From contig MU839833.1 in NCBI GenBank assembly GCA_030411725.1, forward strand, positions 806,001 to 870,000: DNA of 64,000 nucleotides, in the 5' to 3' direction. The notes below the pieces were generated by a model. That model made no database searches. It saw nothing but the letters and a program-made list of their open reading frames with translations, and had not been told where the DNA came from. Positions within the stretch are counted from its first letter, which is position 1, and every line of letters begins with the position of its first letter. The DNA comes from Echria macrotheca (Eukaryota; Ascomycota; Sordariomycetes; Sordariales; Schizotheciaceae). The position numbers and the translations under genes were made by a program. Of this stretch, positions 22,473-35,737 are shown piece after piece.

Positions 22473-25400
22473 TCCCTCTCTGGTACAACACAATCTGGGC
22501 AACGTGATTGATGTCAGCGCTGCCGGCACTGCGGACCCCACGGTTTCCTCTGCTTCGGCCACCGACGGCAGCACCGGCCTCTGCGGCACTTCTCCCATCT
22601 CCGTCCAGAACCCACACTCGTCATCCGCCTCTCCAACCGTCGTCAACGGCTCCCAGTCTTCGTTCCAGTTCACGCCCGACCCTTCCCATTGGGGCTTCCA
22701 GGACACTCCCCCCTACGACTCGACCGCCGACGCTCCGTTCGACTCGGTCCCCCAGCAGACCTGGGATCTCCCCGTCCACGTCAATCCGCAGCAGTTCCTG
22801 CAGCAGCAGCCCCAGGCCTACTACCACTCTCCTCCCCCAGCCAGCATCAATACCTGTTTCGACAACGCCGCCGTGAGTGGCTCCCAGTTCCCCACGGACC
22901 GATCGCCCGCCGGCATCGAGAAGCTCGTCCGGCCGGATATCACGCCCGACATCCGCAACACGTTGACTCCCGCTCAGCAGGAAAGGCTCAAGACCATCGC
23001 CATGCCGCCGCACCTCCAGTACCACTCGCCCAAGAGCGCTGGCAGTCCCGATTCGAGCTCTAGTGGACACGAAAAGGGCGCGGGCTCGTCTCCCGACGCC
23101 GGGCTTGCCAAGCCTCTCAGCAGAAAACGCAAGTCGTCAGCCGAGATGGACGATGATGACGATGACGACGATCTCGACGGGCACCAGCCTGTCAAGAAGA
23201 CGGCCCACAACATGATTGAAAAGAGGTACAGGACGAATCTCAATGACAAGATTGCAGCACTTCGCGATAGCGTTCCGGCTTTGAGAATCATGAGTAAAAG
23301 CGCCCGTGGAGAGGACACAACGGAAGATCGGGAGGAATTGCACGGCTTGACGCCAGCTCATAAACTAAACAAGGCAACGGTAAGCATCATCGTCGGATGA
23401 CAGAGCGGCCGCTGATATTCCGCAATCCAGGTTCTAAGCAAGGCGACTGAATACATCCGTCACCTGGAGAAGCGGAATAACCGACTGATAGAAGAGAACA
23501 ACAGCATGCAGAACAGAATTGCCGCGTTCGAGAAGCTTTTCATGGCGGGCGCCATGACAGGACAGCTTGGAAACCCCCTTCAGCAACCACCGACACCGAT
23601 GCAGTACCCCCAGGATGCTGCCGTGTTTATGAATACGCCAATCGCTACGCCCCGCGGATCCGACACGCCCGGTATGATACCGATCCCGGATGATATGAAG
23701 CGTATCATCGCGACGCAGCAGATGAACGCAGGGCGGCCATATCCGGTGCCGCCGCAGCCGTTCGCGCAAACGCCGGCCCTCATACGGCAACAGCAGATTC
23801 AGCAGCAGCAGCAACAGCAGCAGGCTAACCGCTTCAATCCGTACCTTGGGAAACTCATGGTCGGAACGTTGGCTGGCATCATGCTGGTCGAAGCGCTGGT
23901 CGAGAACGAGCAGAGCAACGAGACGCCCGAGGGGCGGGGTCTCTTCGCCGCTCCGATCTCGTTGCTCGGGTCGTTCGTTCGCTCGAGTCATCTAAGCATC
24001 GGAGGCCATTACATTTCTGCTGTTGATATAATTGCGAAGCTCCGACTTGTTTCGCTGCTGGCTTTCTTTGGATGGATGATCTCGTCATATTTCATCGACA
24101 TGTCGTTCTTTGGCAAACCCGAGAAACCCAAGATCGCTTCGCCGGTTATGCGACCGGCACCCTCGCTTGCGTCGCCTATTCACGTCAGACGACAGGCGTG
24201 GCTCACCGCGATCCAGACGGTCTGGGTTCCGAGACACAACTTCTTCCTCGAGGCGGCGGCGCTTATGCTTAAGACGTTGAAGTTTACGCTACGAAATGTG
24301 TTTGGCGCCCATGTCTATCTCATGCTGATGGGACTAGACGAAGAACAGGAGGCAGCCCGGGTCAAGGCCTGGTCGATTGCGCTGGATGCCCAGCTCGCCG
24401 GCGGGGATGTCGAGATTAATAAGAGCCGTCTCACACTCACGCTGATTGCGTCGGGCACGCTGCCAGAAACGCCTCTCCGACTAATGCTAAAGGCGCTCCA
24501 TATCCGTGTCCTGCTCTGGCAGTTCACGGGCACATTTCCGGCCGCCGATATGATTGCGGCCAAACTCGCAAGGTCGCGATGGAATGAGGCAAGACAGCTC
24601 AACCAGATACTTCGCTCACTGCAGGCTAAGAGCCACGACTCTGACGAAGACCTCCCGACGCATCTGGCGCTGCTGCTCGAGCAGGACTGCGACGAGGTGT
24701 TGAGTGGGGATATCATACAGCGGGCCCACAACTTGGCGTGGAACAAGCCGACAAGGTACCGGGTTGTGGAGAGGATTGATGGCATGGATGCCGTGGTGGA
24801 CGATGCAGCGGTGCGATCACCCATGGACGCGGTGGCGGCATGGTACTCGAGTCTCATCCTCCATCGCGCACTAACAGACAGCCTTTCGGGCGTCCTGCCT
24901 GCCGGGACGACCAAAGACAGTGACGAGATGGCCGATGAGATTTCGCTGGCGATCGGGCTTGCCCCTATCGGATCGAATGCGCAGGTTCGCGCCCTCGTCA
25001 CAAGGGCCACACTTGTTGATCAGAAGCGTGGCAGCAACATCGCGACGGCAATACAAGCTCTTGGCCCGTCGGTCAGTCCCGACCGGTATCCGCAGTACAG
25101 CCGGGGGGTGCCACCGCTTATCGACTCGCCCATGAACGCGATTGTGCCGGATCCCGATGCGCAGATGGCGCTGCGATGCGCTATGGCCATTGCTCACCTT
25201 CAGAAGTATTCGACGCCATCGGACCGCACATATATGCTTGTCGACTCAATCTTGCCCAACGCCAACGTCCATCAGATGTCGTTCCTCGGCTACACGGCGG
25301 CCTTCCACCTCATGGAGCGTCTTTATGCGCATCCGGTAGCACGGGAGGCTTGCTCGCGCTCGCTGGAGAGACTGGCGGGCAGCCTCCGGATCTGGATCGG

Positions 25401-25551
25401 CAGCGCTGTTGGGCAAAAGGCGGGCATCGATGCTGTGTTAAGACAGCAGATGGTGGATAGATGTCTGGGGATCACGCGGGCTATCGTGGGGATGGAAAAT
25501 GATCCGGGATATGTCAGTATGGACGAATGTGATGAGGGGGATGGCTGTTGA
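22408..25551 (+). CDS. srbA: SREBP-type bHLH transcription factor, membrane-tethered sterol/hypoxia regulator
   Basis: Two exons, 22408-23379 and 23431-25551, encode 1030 residues. After an acidic, Pro/Ser-rich activation region come an acidic run of nine Asp near 250 and the bHLH at about 263-365, with AHNMIEKRYRTNLNDKI. The tyrosine in EKRYR (about 274) is the hallmark of SREBP proteins. The single intron falls in helix 2 at KLNKATVLSKATEYI. A short poly-Gln tract precedes hydrophobic segments at about 460-480 and 527-547. The rest is the DUF2014 C-terminal domain of fungal SREBPs. In Aspergillus SrbA and fission yeast Sre1, low oxygen or sterol triggers cleavage and release of the N-terminal factor, inducing ergosterol, iron and hypoxia genes. 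No sterol gene adjoins it. An overlapping upstream ORF and an E-box precede it. Confidence 0.93.
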
Positions 25552-26449
25552 TTTATGTTTTATGGATGGCATATTTCCCGTTATATCTAGGAGGAGAGGA
25601 GTTTGGGTCACCAGCATCATTATACCTATTTTTGTGTCGGGATCATGTATCAGGTTACAGGACGGCACAACCAGCGAGTGCTGATGGATTAAAAGCGGTG
25701 GGCTTTTTGTTGATCGATTGTTGTCAAGCATGTGGGTGGTTTTGTACAGAGTATAAGCGGCACCGGCAGGAGGCGAGTTTGACAGATTCGGAATTGACGC
25801 ATTGTCGGTATTGCTTCGGCGATCTCTCTCTGATGGTTGATATGGATGGGTCTGGAGCATTTGTGGGGGTTACCGACCCTTGCTTTCTCCGCGGGAGCCT
25901 CACAGGGGATTTAAGTGGTGGCCTGTGATTGGACGAGCTGTGTACTTATCAGCAGGAGGCCCCTTATCTTTGAAGTGGGATCCAGCCCAGGAGATGCGGT
26001 TTGGCGTGCTGGGACGAGGTCTGGGGACCGTGGAAATGCAAATGTCGATGTCATTGTGGTGCGGGAATCTGTACGAGGGGAAAGAGGGCGGAGATGTGCA
26101 TTTCCCTGGGACTGTGTGGTTCCACCGTAGCGGTATCACCACGGTACTCGTTTGGCCTGAACCACCTATGTGTAGTACCTTGAGGTAATGTTCCTGTTTG
26201 CGAGGTGGGAGGGGTTGTCTATTCTATCTGGTTGATATTCTCTTCCCCATCATTTTTTTTCTCTGCTATTCTTCACTCTGTTCCTTTCTCCCGGTTCCTG
26301 GTTCTGATGCCAACTCCGGATAGGTACCTGCCTTGACTTGACGTAGTCGGGTGTGTGGAATCTTATCTGGGCAGTGGTTTAATCCATTTCAACCTTCCTA
26401 CTGTTCTCTACTCCTCTAAAACCGCTGTGAAGGAGAGATATCCAACACA
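25552..26449 (+). promoter_or_regulatory. srbA 3' region and niiA promoter with GATA-type sites
   Basis: Four TATC/GATA cores in the orientation TTATC or TATCT lie at 25946-25950, 25964-25969, 26225-26229 and 26363-26368 upstream of the nitrite reductase gene. AreA/NIT2 GATA factors are known to activate niiA-type genes under nitrogen limitation, often with NirA/NIT4. The short cores occur often by chance, so binding is inferred. The 5' half also contains the end of the srbA transcript. Confidence 0.4.
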
Positions 26450-29400
26450 ATGGCGGTCGGAATGCGGAAGAAGGTGGTGGTTGTCGGGCTGGGCATGGTG
26501 GGCATCAGCTTCATGTGGGTTTTTTGGTCTCCTACCATTGTAGTTAAATAAAAATAAAAACTGACATGGCTACCTTGCCTAGCGAGAAACTCCTCAAACT
26601 GGACGCGCGGACGCGAAAGTATGACATTGTCGTCATCGGCGAGGAGCCACACGTGGCGTACAACCGCGTCGGACTGACGAGCTTCTTCGACCACCGCAAG
26701 GTCGAGAATCTCTATCTCAACCCGCTAGAATGGGTATGTTTTCTTTTTATTCTGATTCATAACACAAAGCTGACAGACGATAGTACGAAGGCGTGGTGGC
26801 GGACAAGGCCCTGAGCTACCACCTCAACACCAAGGTCACGGCTATCCACCCGGACTCGAAGACAGTCACCTGCGGCGACGGCCGAGAGGTGGCCTACGAC
26901 ATCCTCGTGCTAGCAACTGGCTCGGATGCCGTGCTCCCTCGTCACACGCCGGGCCACGACGCTAAGGGCGTGTTTGTGTACCGCACTGTCCAGGACCTCG
27001 AGGACCTGATCGCCTTCTCGGCCGGACAGAAAGATACAGTCGGGGCTGTGGTCGGGGGCGGTCTGCTCGGGCTCGAGGCGGCCAAGGCCATGATGGACCT
27101 GCAGTGCTTCTCGCGCGTGGCCGTGATCGAGCGCAACCGATGGGTGCTGAGTCGACAGCTCGACGCCGACGCCGGCGGCATGGTGGTCGAGCAGGTGCGC
27201 GACCTGGGCGTGGACGTGCTGCTGGGCAAGCGGGTCGGGCGGATCGAGATGGCCGACGGCGAGTCGGGCGGGGGGATCAAGGGCGTGCATTTCGAGGACG
27301 GCGAGTTCATGGCGTGCTCGACCGTGTGCTTTGCCATTGGCGTGCGGCCGCGCGACGAGCTGGCGCGCGCGGCGGGCATCGTGTGTGCCGACCGCGGCGG
27401 CGGCATCGTCGTGGATGATTCGCTGTGCACATCGGCGGCCGATGTGTATGCCATCGGCGAGTGCGCGAGCTGGCAGGGCCAGACGTTTGGCCTGATTGCT
27501 CCCGGCGTCGAGATGGCCGACGTGCTGGCGTTCAATCTCACGCAGGCCGAGCTGCACCAGCCGCGACTCTACAAGAGACCCGACTTGAGCACCAAGCTCA
27601 AGCTGCTCGGCGTCGAGGTCGCCAGCTTCGGCGACTTCTTTGCTGATCGCGACGGGCCCAAGTATCTACCCGCCAAGTCGAAGCGTGCCGCGGCCGCTAC
27701 GAAGAAGATGGGCGCCGTCGAGACGCTCACCAACGGCCTGCCGCCGGCGCCGGTCAAGGCGCTGACATACAAGGACCCGTTCCAGAACGTGTACAAGAAG
27801 TACATCTTCAGTCTGGACGGGAAGTACCTGCTGGGAGGCATGATGATCGGCGACACGAGCGACTACGTCAAGCTGGTGCCGCTCGTCAAGAACCAAAAGG
27901 AGCTCGAGGTGCCGCCATCGCAGCTGATCCTGGGCGCGCCCAAGAAGGACGGGCAGGAAGACGGCGACGATCTGGACGACGACACGCAGATCTGCAGCTG
28001 CCACAACGTGACCAAGAAGGACGTCGTCGACGGCGTCAAGACGGGCACGTGCAAGTCGCTCGGCGAGGTCAAGGCGTGTACCAAGGCCGGCACGGGCTGC
28101 GGCGGGTGTATGCCGCTGGTGACATCCATCTTCAACTCGACCATGAAGAGCATGGGCAACGAGGTGCGCAATAACCTGTGTGCGCACTTTGCCTACTCGC
28201 GCGCCGATCTGTACAACATCGTCATGGCCAAGCGGCTGACCACGTTCGCCGAGGTCATGGCAGAGGCGGGCGTGGATAAGGACCGGAATAGTGTCGGGTG
28301 CGAGGCGTGCAAGCCGGCGGTCGCGAGCATCTTTGCCAGTCTCTGGAACAGACACGTCATGGACCGCGCGACGCACGGCCTGCAGGACACGAACGACCGG
28401 TTCCTCGGGAATATCCAGCGCAACGGGACGTACAGCGTGATTCCGCGCGTCGCCGCCGGCGAGATCACGCCTGACAAGCTGGTGGTCATCGGCCAGGTCG
28501 CGGCCAAGTACGGACTGTACACCAAGATCACGGGCGGGCAGCGCATCGACATGTTTGGCGCCAAGAAGCAGGACCTGCTCGAGATCTGGAGGACGCTGGT
28601 GGATGCGGGCATGGAGAGCGGACATGCGTATGCCAAGTCGCTGCGGACGGTCAAGAGCTGTGTGGGCACGACGTGGTGTCGCTATGGCATTGGCGATAGT
28701 GTCGGCATGGCGGTGCGGCTGGAGGAGCGGTATAAGAGCATCCGCGCGCCGCACAAGATTAAAGGGGGTGTGAGTGGGTGTGTGCGGGAGTGTGCTGAGG
28801 CGCAGAATAAGGAGTATGTTTTGCACCCCCCTTTTTCCCCTATACACTGAAAAAAAAACACTGACAGACCACCAGCTTCGGCCTCATCGCGTCAGAAAAG
28901 GGCTTCAACATCTTCGTCGCCGGCAACGGCGGCGCAAAGCCCAAACACTCGGAGCTGCTGGCCAAGGACGTCCCACCGGCCGAGGTCATCCCGATCCTCG
29001 ACCGGTACCTGATGTTCTACATCAGGACCGCCGACAAGCTGCAGCGCACGGCACGCTGGCTCGAGCAGCTGCCGGGCGGCATCTCGTATCTCCGCGAAGT
29101 CATCCTGGACGACAAGCTAGGCATTTGCGCGTCCCTCGAGGCACAGATGCAGGAGCTCGTCGACAGCTACTTTGACGAGTGGGTCGAGGCCATCAACTCG
29201 CCCGAGATCGCGGCCAAGTTCAGACAGTTCGCCAACACGGCCGACACGCTCGAGACGATGGAGGTCGAAAAGGACCGCGACCAGACGCGGCCGGTCATGT
29301 GGCCGCGCGACGCGGCGACGGAGAACTTCAAGGGGCTGAGGGAGAAGTGGACCGAGACGACGTGGCAGCCCGTGCTCGAGGCGTCGTATTTCAGCGGCGC

Positions 29401-29929
29401 CAATGAGCTGCCCAACGGGATCAGCGCCGCCGTCAAGAGGGGCGATACCCAGCTCGCCGTGTGGCGGGTCAGGGGCCGGTATTACGCGACGCAGCAGATG
29501 TGCCCGCACAAGCGGGCGTTTGTGCTCTCGGACGGCTTGGTCGGCGAGGAGAAGGGCGCGAATCCGTGGGTCAGCTGTCCGAACCACAAGCGGAATTTCG
29601 ATCTGGGGACGGGAGACTGTCGGTCTGACCCGGAGTTGTCGGTGGCGACCTTTGAGGTCGAGGAGAGGGACGATGGGCTGGTGTATCTCAAGCTGCCGCC
29701 GGTCGAGGAGCTCGATGCCGAGCTGGGGACCAGCCGGTGGATTGTCAAGAAGGGCGATGCCGGCGCCGGTCAGTTCGACGAGGTCGATCGGAAGATTGGG
29801 TTCAAGGGCGCGCGGAGGGTCAAGAGGGCGGGTGTGAAGGCTTGTGGTGATCTGGGCATGAAGAAGCTTACCGGGGGTGTCGTCCAGGCGGTGCCGGGTG
29901 GTGGGTGTGGTGCTGCGCCGGACTGGTGA
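26450..29929 (+). CDS. niiA: Assimilatory nitrite reductase [NAD(P)H]
   Basis: Four exons, 26450-26514, 26583-26733, 26784-28813 and 28876-29929, give 1099 residues, normal for fungal nitrite reductase. Order of domains: an FAD/NAD(P)H-binding reductase starting VVVVGLGMVGISF (second nucleotide site AVVGGGLLGLEAAKAM), a BFD-like [2Fe-2S] segment near 475 (CSCHNVTKK, CGGC), ferredoxin-like half domains, a siroheme/[4Fe-4S] site near 697-740 (SCVGTTWC and GCVRECAEA), and a C-terminal Rieske-type domain (CPHKRAF and CPNHKRNFDLG). It reduces nitrite to ammonium in the cytosol. The last intron was placed so that CAEAQNKDFGLIASEKGFN is restored. The tiny first exon is supported by the dinucleotide-fold motif. 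Nitrate reductase and the nitrate transporter, often adjacent in fungi, are not in the window. All metal-ligand cysteines appear present. The Neurospora counterpart is nit-6. Confidence 0.94.
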
Positions 29930-30548
29930 TTTCCTTTTGACTTTGTGTCCGTTCGATATACGATTGATGGGTGTCATGAGAAATAAAATGTAGGGACGGT
30001 TTTGTGTTTTGCGGTGGGAGGAGGAAAAGGGGTTGGCTGTGTGGTAGAATAGGGGAAGTTGGGAGAGGTGAACTACATGTAGTTGAGAGGGAGAACGACA
30101 TATACCTATATATACGGGCAACAGAACATGGAGTTTATATCTCGCCCACCATTCAGTTATCTGATATGTGTGCCGCGTCTCTGAGCTCTTGGGTCAAAAC
30201 CCAGCTACTCCGGCTAGAAACTGACCGCCGGGGTTTGTTAACTACCTTGAGGACGTGGGTGTCACAATAAGAAAGCCTTGTTGGAGATAATCTCAAGAGC
30301 CAATGCATCCTTGCTGAGCACGCTTTGAGTTGACTTCACGGTAACCAGTAGCTTCTTGGTGTATTGTCGGTATATTGGTATAGATATAAAACGACGGTCA
30401 TGTAAAGCTGTTTGTTGACCATAATCATGAGTCGGAAACGTCATATCCAAGCCTTGTTCATAATATCCAACGACCATCCAGGACACATAATCCTAACCCC
30501 ATATCGTTATCGCCTGTAATACTCCGTAACAATGAACCCCTACCCAGC
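29930..30548. other. Convergent 3' region between niiA and KHA1
   Basis: Both neighbours end here. The stretch is AT-richer, with short TATA-type runs near 30100-30115. No gene or repeat is evident; it presumably holds the two 3' untranslated regions. Confidence 0.5.
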
Positions 30549-33342
30549 TTACATTTCCAATCCCCGACCGCCCGCCTGAATAATCAGGATACTCGCCTTG
30601 ACACCCCCGTTGATGAGCTGCTCCGCAATGCCGCCCACGGTGCTCCTGAGATCCGGAAGCCCCGACGTCTCCGCGACCGTCTCGCCCAGCCGCGAGTGTC
30701 GACGCCCCAGCACCACCACGTCGCCCGCATTCTTGGCCGTCTGGCCGACTGTCTTCCTCGCCACGTTGACAGTCTCGCTCACGGCCGTGCCCCGTGGAAC
30801 GTTGATCTCGCTGAAAACGACGCGCCCAATCAGTTCCTGCGGTAGGGAGCTCTGCAGTGTTGACAGGAGCCCCAGATCCTGGGCCGTGATGTCCTCCTCC
30901 ACCGCCTGCTTGCTGGACGATTCGGGCTGATGGCTTCCCTCGCCTCCGTCTGCATGCCAGTTGATGTGAACGATCGAGGCAGTAACATTAGGGTTCTTGG
31001 CAAGCTGCAAGACGATTCGCAGAGCGACGCGATCGTCGACACCGCCAATAAAAGGGAGGAAGATGTGATGGCTCTTGTTGGCCACCGGGAGTGCCGCTGT
31101 GTCACGGAAGCTGCGAATCGACATGGCACTGGTGGTCCGCGAGAGCTCGCTACGCTCCTTCTTGGTAATGCCACCGAAACCATTGTCGACGAAAATGCCG
31201 GCGTTGCAAATAGCCCTGGCCTTCCGCATAGTTTCGTTGACGAACGCGAGATGGGTTGGGCCCCTGAAGCGCTCGCTGGCATTGACTGCAAACGGGACAG
31301 ACTGGTCCTCGGTGATACTGCCATATTCACCCCAGGGTATAAGGGCAAAGTCTGATGACACCTCGGAGGCCTGAGTTGTCAGCGTATCGGCATACGAGTC
31401 CTCAGGAACCACAGCAACACGCCCGGCGACGGCCAGGTCATTCAGCTGAGAAAATGCCCTAAACGCATTCACGACGGGGTCTCTTTGCGAGTAAAACTCT
31501 TCACCCTCGGTGACGTGCATGACCGAAGAGGTACGCTCCGTCAGCTCGATGATGCGCAGGCCATGAACCTCGAGAGGCCTCTTTACCCGTACCGGTTGAG
31601 CTGTCTCTCCTTCCGCTTCGCCTTCCGGTTCGGATGGAGCAGCTACCTTGGGCCCGGGGCCGAGGAGAGTGATGAAGGTGAAGAGACCCGGGAGACTGTC
31701 GAGGCGGAGATAGACAAGCAGCCTGCGGATCTGTGAGTCGTTCAGCTTGTCCATCGAATCTGTTCGGCTGGTCGATGGCTCGATCGGGTTTCCATCCCAG
31801 TCAATCTCTCCCCTTCTCCATTTCTCTACTTTCTTCTGGTACCATGGAGGATACAGGGCTTTGGTGAGCGGCGTGGTGGCTACCGTGGTGACCAACGCCA
31901 TGACTACGAACATGGTGAATGTCCGCTCATCCAGGATACCAGCTTGCAGACCGATGTTCTGCCGTGGTTAGCAAGGTCAAGACAGGCTCGCAAGAAACCC
32001 ACCAAAACAATCAGCTCGACCAAGCCCTTGCAACTCATCAGACACCCGATGGTCAGACTCTCCCGCCACAACAGCTTGTTGGCTCGCGCGGCAAGCGTTC
32101 CGCCGATAATCTTGCCAGAGAATGCGCAGATCAAGACAGCAATCACATAGCCCCAGGTGATGCCGTCGTTGAGGGCGCCGAGGTTGGTGCTCAGGCCAGA
32201 CATGGCAAAGTAGAGCGGGAGGAACAAGACGGAAATGAGATCCTCAATCTTCTCGGTGAGCTTGATGGCAAAGCCACCGTCGTGTGGGCAGATCAGCCCG
32301 ACCAGAAAGGCGCCGAAGATGGGATGGACACCGATGATGCCTGCTTGGTTAGCGGCCGCGCCACTTGTGCGGAATTCCACCTACCAGTAAAGAAGGCCGA
32401 GGTGAGCACCATCAGCAAGGTCAGCGCCACCATGCCTTGAGTAGGGCCATTCTGGAGACTCCCGGTCCGGCGTAGAATCCAGATAAAAGGTGGTCGCACC
32501 GCGAAAATCAGCAGCAGAGTCCAGCCGATACAGCACAACAAGGCCCAGAGGGCAGCCAAGCCAGAGCTGTTGTTCACCAGGGCGACGCAAAGTGCAAGAA
32601 GGATCCATCCTGTCACGTCGTTTCCTATTCCCGCAGCAAGGACGGTCACACCAACATTTGATCGAAGCAGGTTCAACTCGGTAAGGATGCGGCAGAGGAC
32701 GGGGAACGCCGTGATGGCTAGAGCTGTGCCGATGAACAGACCAAAAACACCAAAGTCGATATCTTTGGGGTTGAATTGGTGAAACAGTCCATATGCGATG
32801 GCGAAGCCGAGACCGAAGGGTAGAATCATTCCAGCCAGCCCGACGCTGGCGGCCACTTTCCAGTTGCTGGTAAACATGCGGACGTCGACCTCAAGGGCGA
32901 CGAGGAACAGGAAGATGATGAGACCCAGATTGGCGACATTGCTGAACACAGGCATGGATTCCGCGGGGAAGATGGCCTGCTTGAAGCCGGGTATCCTCAT
33001 CATGACCGACGGGCCAAGGAGGATGCCGCCGATGACCTCGGCGATGACCCGGGGCTGGTTGAGCAGCCGCAGCGGGTAGTGCAGCAACTGGCAGAAGATG
33101 ATGACAATGCTGGCCTATGCATGTGGTTAGCCGTCGTTCCGGCCTTCTTCGGTGCGACACGGTGCCAGACAGCCGGGACGCAGCGTGACACAGACCTGGA
33201 TGATGAACAGCGTGATAGGGTTCGAGGGCGTATAACGCGTTGGATTTGCGCCTTCGAGGATGCCAGCCTGCGGGGGAGCAGCCGTGCTGTTTCCCGTCGA
33301 CGCCGCCGCCGCTCTGGCAATCATCTTGATGGCCGATTCCAT
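30549..33342 (-). CDS. KHA1: KHA1-type K+/H+ antiporter (CPA2 family)
   Basis: Four exons, 33342-33196, 33114-32385, 32340-32003 and 31958-30549, give 874 residues. The N-terminal half is a cation/proton antiporter domain with about 12 helices. Markers are PRVIAEVIGGILLGPS, GLIIFLFLVALEVD, TALAITAFPVLCRIL, AAGIGNDVTGW with the paired ND of the ion site, GVHPIFGAFLVGLICP and SCKGLVELIVLNIGLQAG. The C-terminal half is a soluble regulatory region of about 400 residues, resembling the universal-stress-like tail of plant CHX and yeast Kha1 proteins (HIFLPFIGGVDDRVALRIV, GDVVVLGRRHS). Kha1 acts in Golgi or endosomal membranes in K+ and pH homeostasis. The start ATG at 33342 precedes a short hydrophilic N-terminus. 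All three introns are 44-81 nt and lie in the membrane domain. Confidence 0.9.
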
Positions 33343-35737
33343 CTTGACGATGTCGTGCCGTGAGGCTCTAACGGAGCCTTCTCAAGACAAAGAGGAAGAG
33401 CGGGCGAGGACGGGCAGAATGACGCGCCCGGCAAACGACAGCAGGCAGATGTTAAATACGAACGCATGACTGCCGACCACTGGGTTTATACACCTCTGTT
33501 GCCCCCGGATCCAAGGGAGCGGAAGCACGCACTTGTTACACGTAAAGGCAGGCCTAGACCTCTCTACTCGAGTAGACCCCAGAGCCTTGGGGGCTGGTTA
33601 ATGCAGGGCAAGATGCATGGGGATTGGTAGGAGTTTGTTAGTTAACTAGTGGTTAACGCGGCGAGCTTCGCTGAATTGGCTCTCAACCCCGCCAGCCCAC
33701 CAGCCCACCACTTGTTCGCCTCGAGCTGCCTCCCGGCCGAAAAGGGGGAAACGGGAGCGCCTTCCTTTGTTCTGCTGACTTCCTGCCATGACCGAGAGCA
33801 CCCTCTTTTCTGATTCCCATCCGACGCGATAGACCAAGCAGAACAAGTTCTCCCCCACCAGCTCGCTGGCCCTCCCTCCCTTGGCTCTGCAAGTCGGAAG
33901 CCAGGACAAGGATCGGGCTCACGGGTCGTCTGATTATGCATCGCCGCCAGAATGCCTGTCCGTCACCGAGTGTTTATTGAAACGCTGCGGGGTAGCTACA
34001 CGTATCCGAACGGCACAAGGCCTCGATTGTGCTCGACGATGGAAGAGTGTCGTTTAGTTTCTTCTAAGCTCTGGTTCTTGGTATTCCAGGCTGGCGTCAG
34101 AGTCGATTGCTGTCTCTCCTGACGACGACGACGACGACGACGACCAAGCATCGAGAGAATCATGGGAAAAAGACCAAGAAATCCGGGTTGCTTGGCAGAC
34201 ATTAAACCCGGCTCCTCAACGTCAAAAGCTCCGACTTGAGATTGTGTTTCTAGGCTTGAACTGTTGAGAGCAACTGACCTGCAGCTGTGCTACAACCCTG
34301 TCATGTCAGCGCTGGCTCCCTGTCACGAGCAAGCTTGGCGGTCTAAGCCGGCGCTAACCCCGCTGATACCCCCACCAACCACCCACACCCGCCTCCCCAC
34401 CACCACGACGTTCCAGACCAGTCCACCACCTGTTATCTTCCTAAACACAGCAACGACGCCGCCATCAGTTCCGATACTTGTGCTACACGACATCTATTTT
34501 GGATCATGGAATTTGCCATCTGCAGTCATGGGCGCTGGTCGGCTTCTTGCTTCGCTTCTGCTTCCTTGATGATTGCACATTGAGTAATCCGTAGCGGCAA
34601 AGGAAGCTGCCCTAAGCAACCAACTCTGAAGGTCGAACCTGGAGCTCAAATACACTAGATCATCATCCAGTCATAACTGCCCTGTTGAATCTCCTTCTGG
34701 ATCCAGAAGAACATGGTTTGTCCGGAGTCAGTTGGCCGCCCGATACCATGCTCCTGGGAGAGCAGTCTCTAGAGTATATTCGGGCATCCCTGCTGCGGAA
34801 AGTCAGGTATGTCTTTACTTGCCGTGACATCTTGGACGGGTTGTGACGTTGGCTATGTTGTTACACGACTTCTGCAGCGATATCAAGCTCGGGAGAGCCC
34901 GGATATCCTGACGAACCGGACCAACGAACTTGGAAGGTATCCTGCTGTCTGGATCCAAAGCGGCAACTCGGGCGTCTGCACATTGTCATTCATTCTTGGT
35001 TCTCCCATGTCCGTCTCCAGGCCGTGCTCTATCCGGCAATGGAGGTTCGTCATCCCTATATATAAACAAGAATTACATGTGATTGTAGCATTCACGCAAC
35101 CTGCGGAGAATGTTGAGGCGGCTTGCCATGTGCAAGCTGGCAAGTGCTTGAATCTGAGCTGCCGCCCGAAGTCACAATATTTGCCTTTTATTTATCCACC
35201 GCCTTGAAGTCCAAGTCAAGAACCGGGGAAAATAGAGCCAAGCCCGCGGGAAGTACCCGTAGCCATGTTTGGAGTTGGTTCAATACTATTTTATACTCTA
35301 CAATTCATCCCTTGGAGATAACAAGGCGACTCAGGAACATGTCTGTGTCCAGCCAATCAGAGAGGGCGTCCCTGGCAGAAATGCCGGGAGAGGGGAGGCT
35401 CGAGCTACACCCCACAGGGCTGGTCCGTGCGGGGACTTCGAAAACCGCCATTCGCTCGGCTGCGGCTCTGCCTCTCTCCATCTCTTTCTCTGTCGCCGCA
35501 AACCATCGGCGAGATAACGGCCACCGCTCCGCAAACCGACCTGCCTCTGTTCCCAAGCTTGTTCTATCGCCTGTAGTACGATAGACTGCAGTATCCCCGT
35601 TTTCCTTTCCAGTTCCTCTCATGACGCCCCGCTCGGCATTGAGCCTGTGTCGACTCTCCAGCGACCGATAGCCTCGAAACCCGAGCCCAACCAACCCGAC
35701 ATCCTCCCCCCGACGTCGCCGAGTCCTGACCGCAAAG
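33343..35737. other. Long divergent promoter region, KHA1 (-) and RCD1 (+)
   Basis: About 2.4 kb without a convincing gene. It holds a (GAC)8 microsatellite at 34121-34144 and otherwise unremarkable sequence. Frames of 60-150 residues occur on both strands but lack domains, and their starts are often not ATG. The final 300 bp are probably the RCD1 promoter and leader. Confidence 0.5.
34121..34144 (+). repeat. (GAC)8 microsatellite
   Basis: Eight perfect GAC triplets in gene-free sequence between KHA1 and RCD1. Not in a predicted coding frame. Confidence 0.9.

Noticed and set aside
27666..28847. 393-residue frame opposite niiA
   Set aside because: Antisense shadow of the GC-rich nitrite reductase exon, with low-complexity Arg/His/Leu composition.
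33127..35207. Several 60-150 residue frames between KHA1 and RCD1
   Set aside because: Starts are often not ATG, no domains or bias are seen, and frames overlap on both strands.
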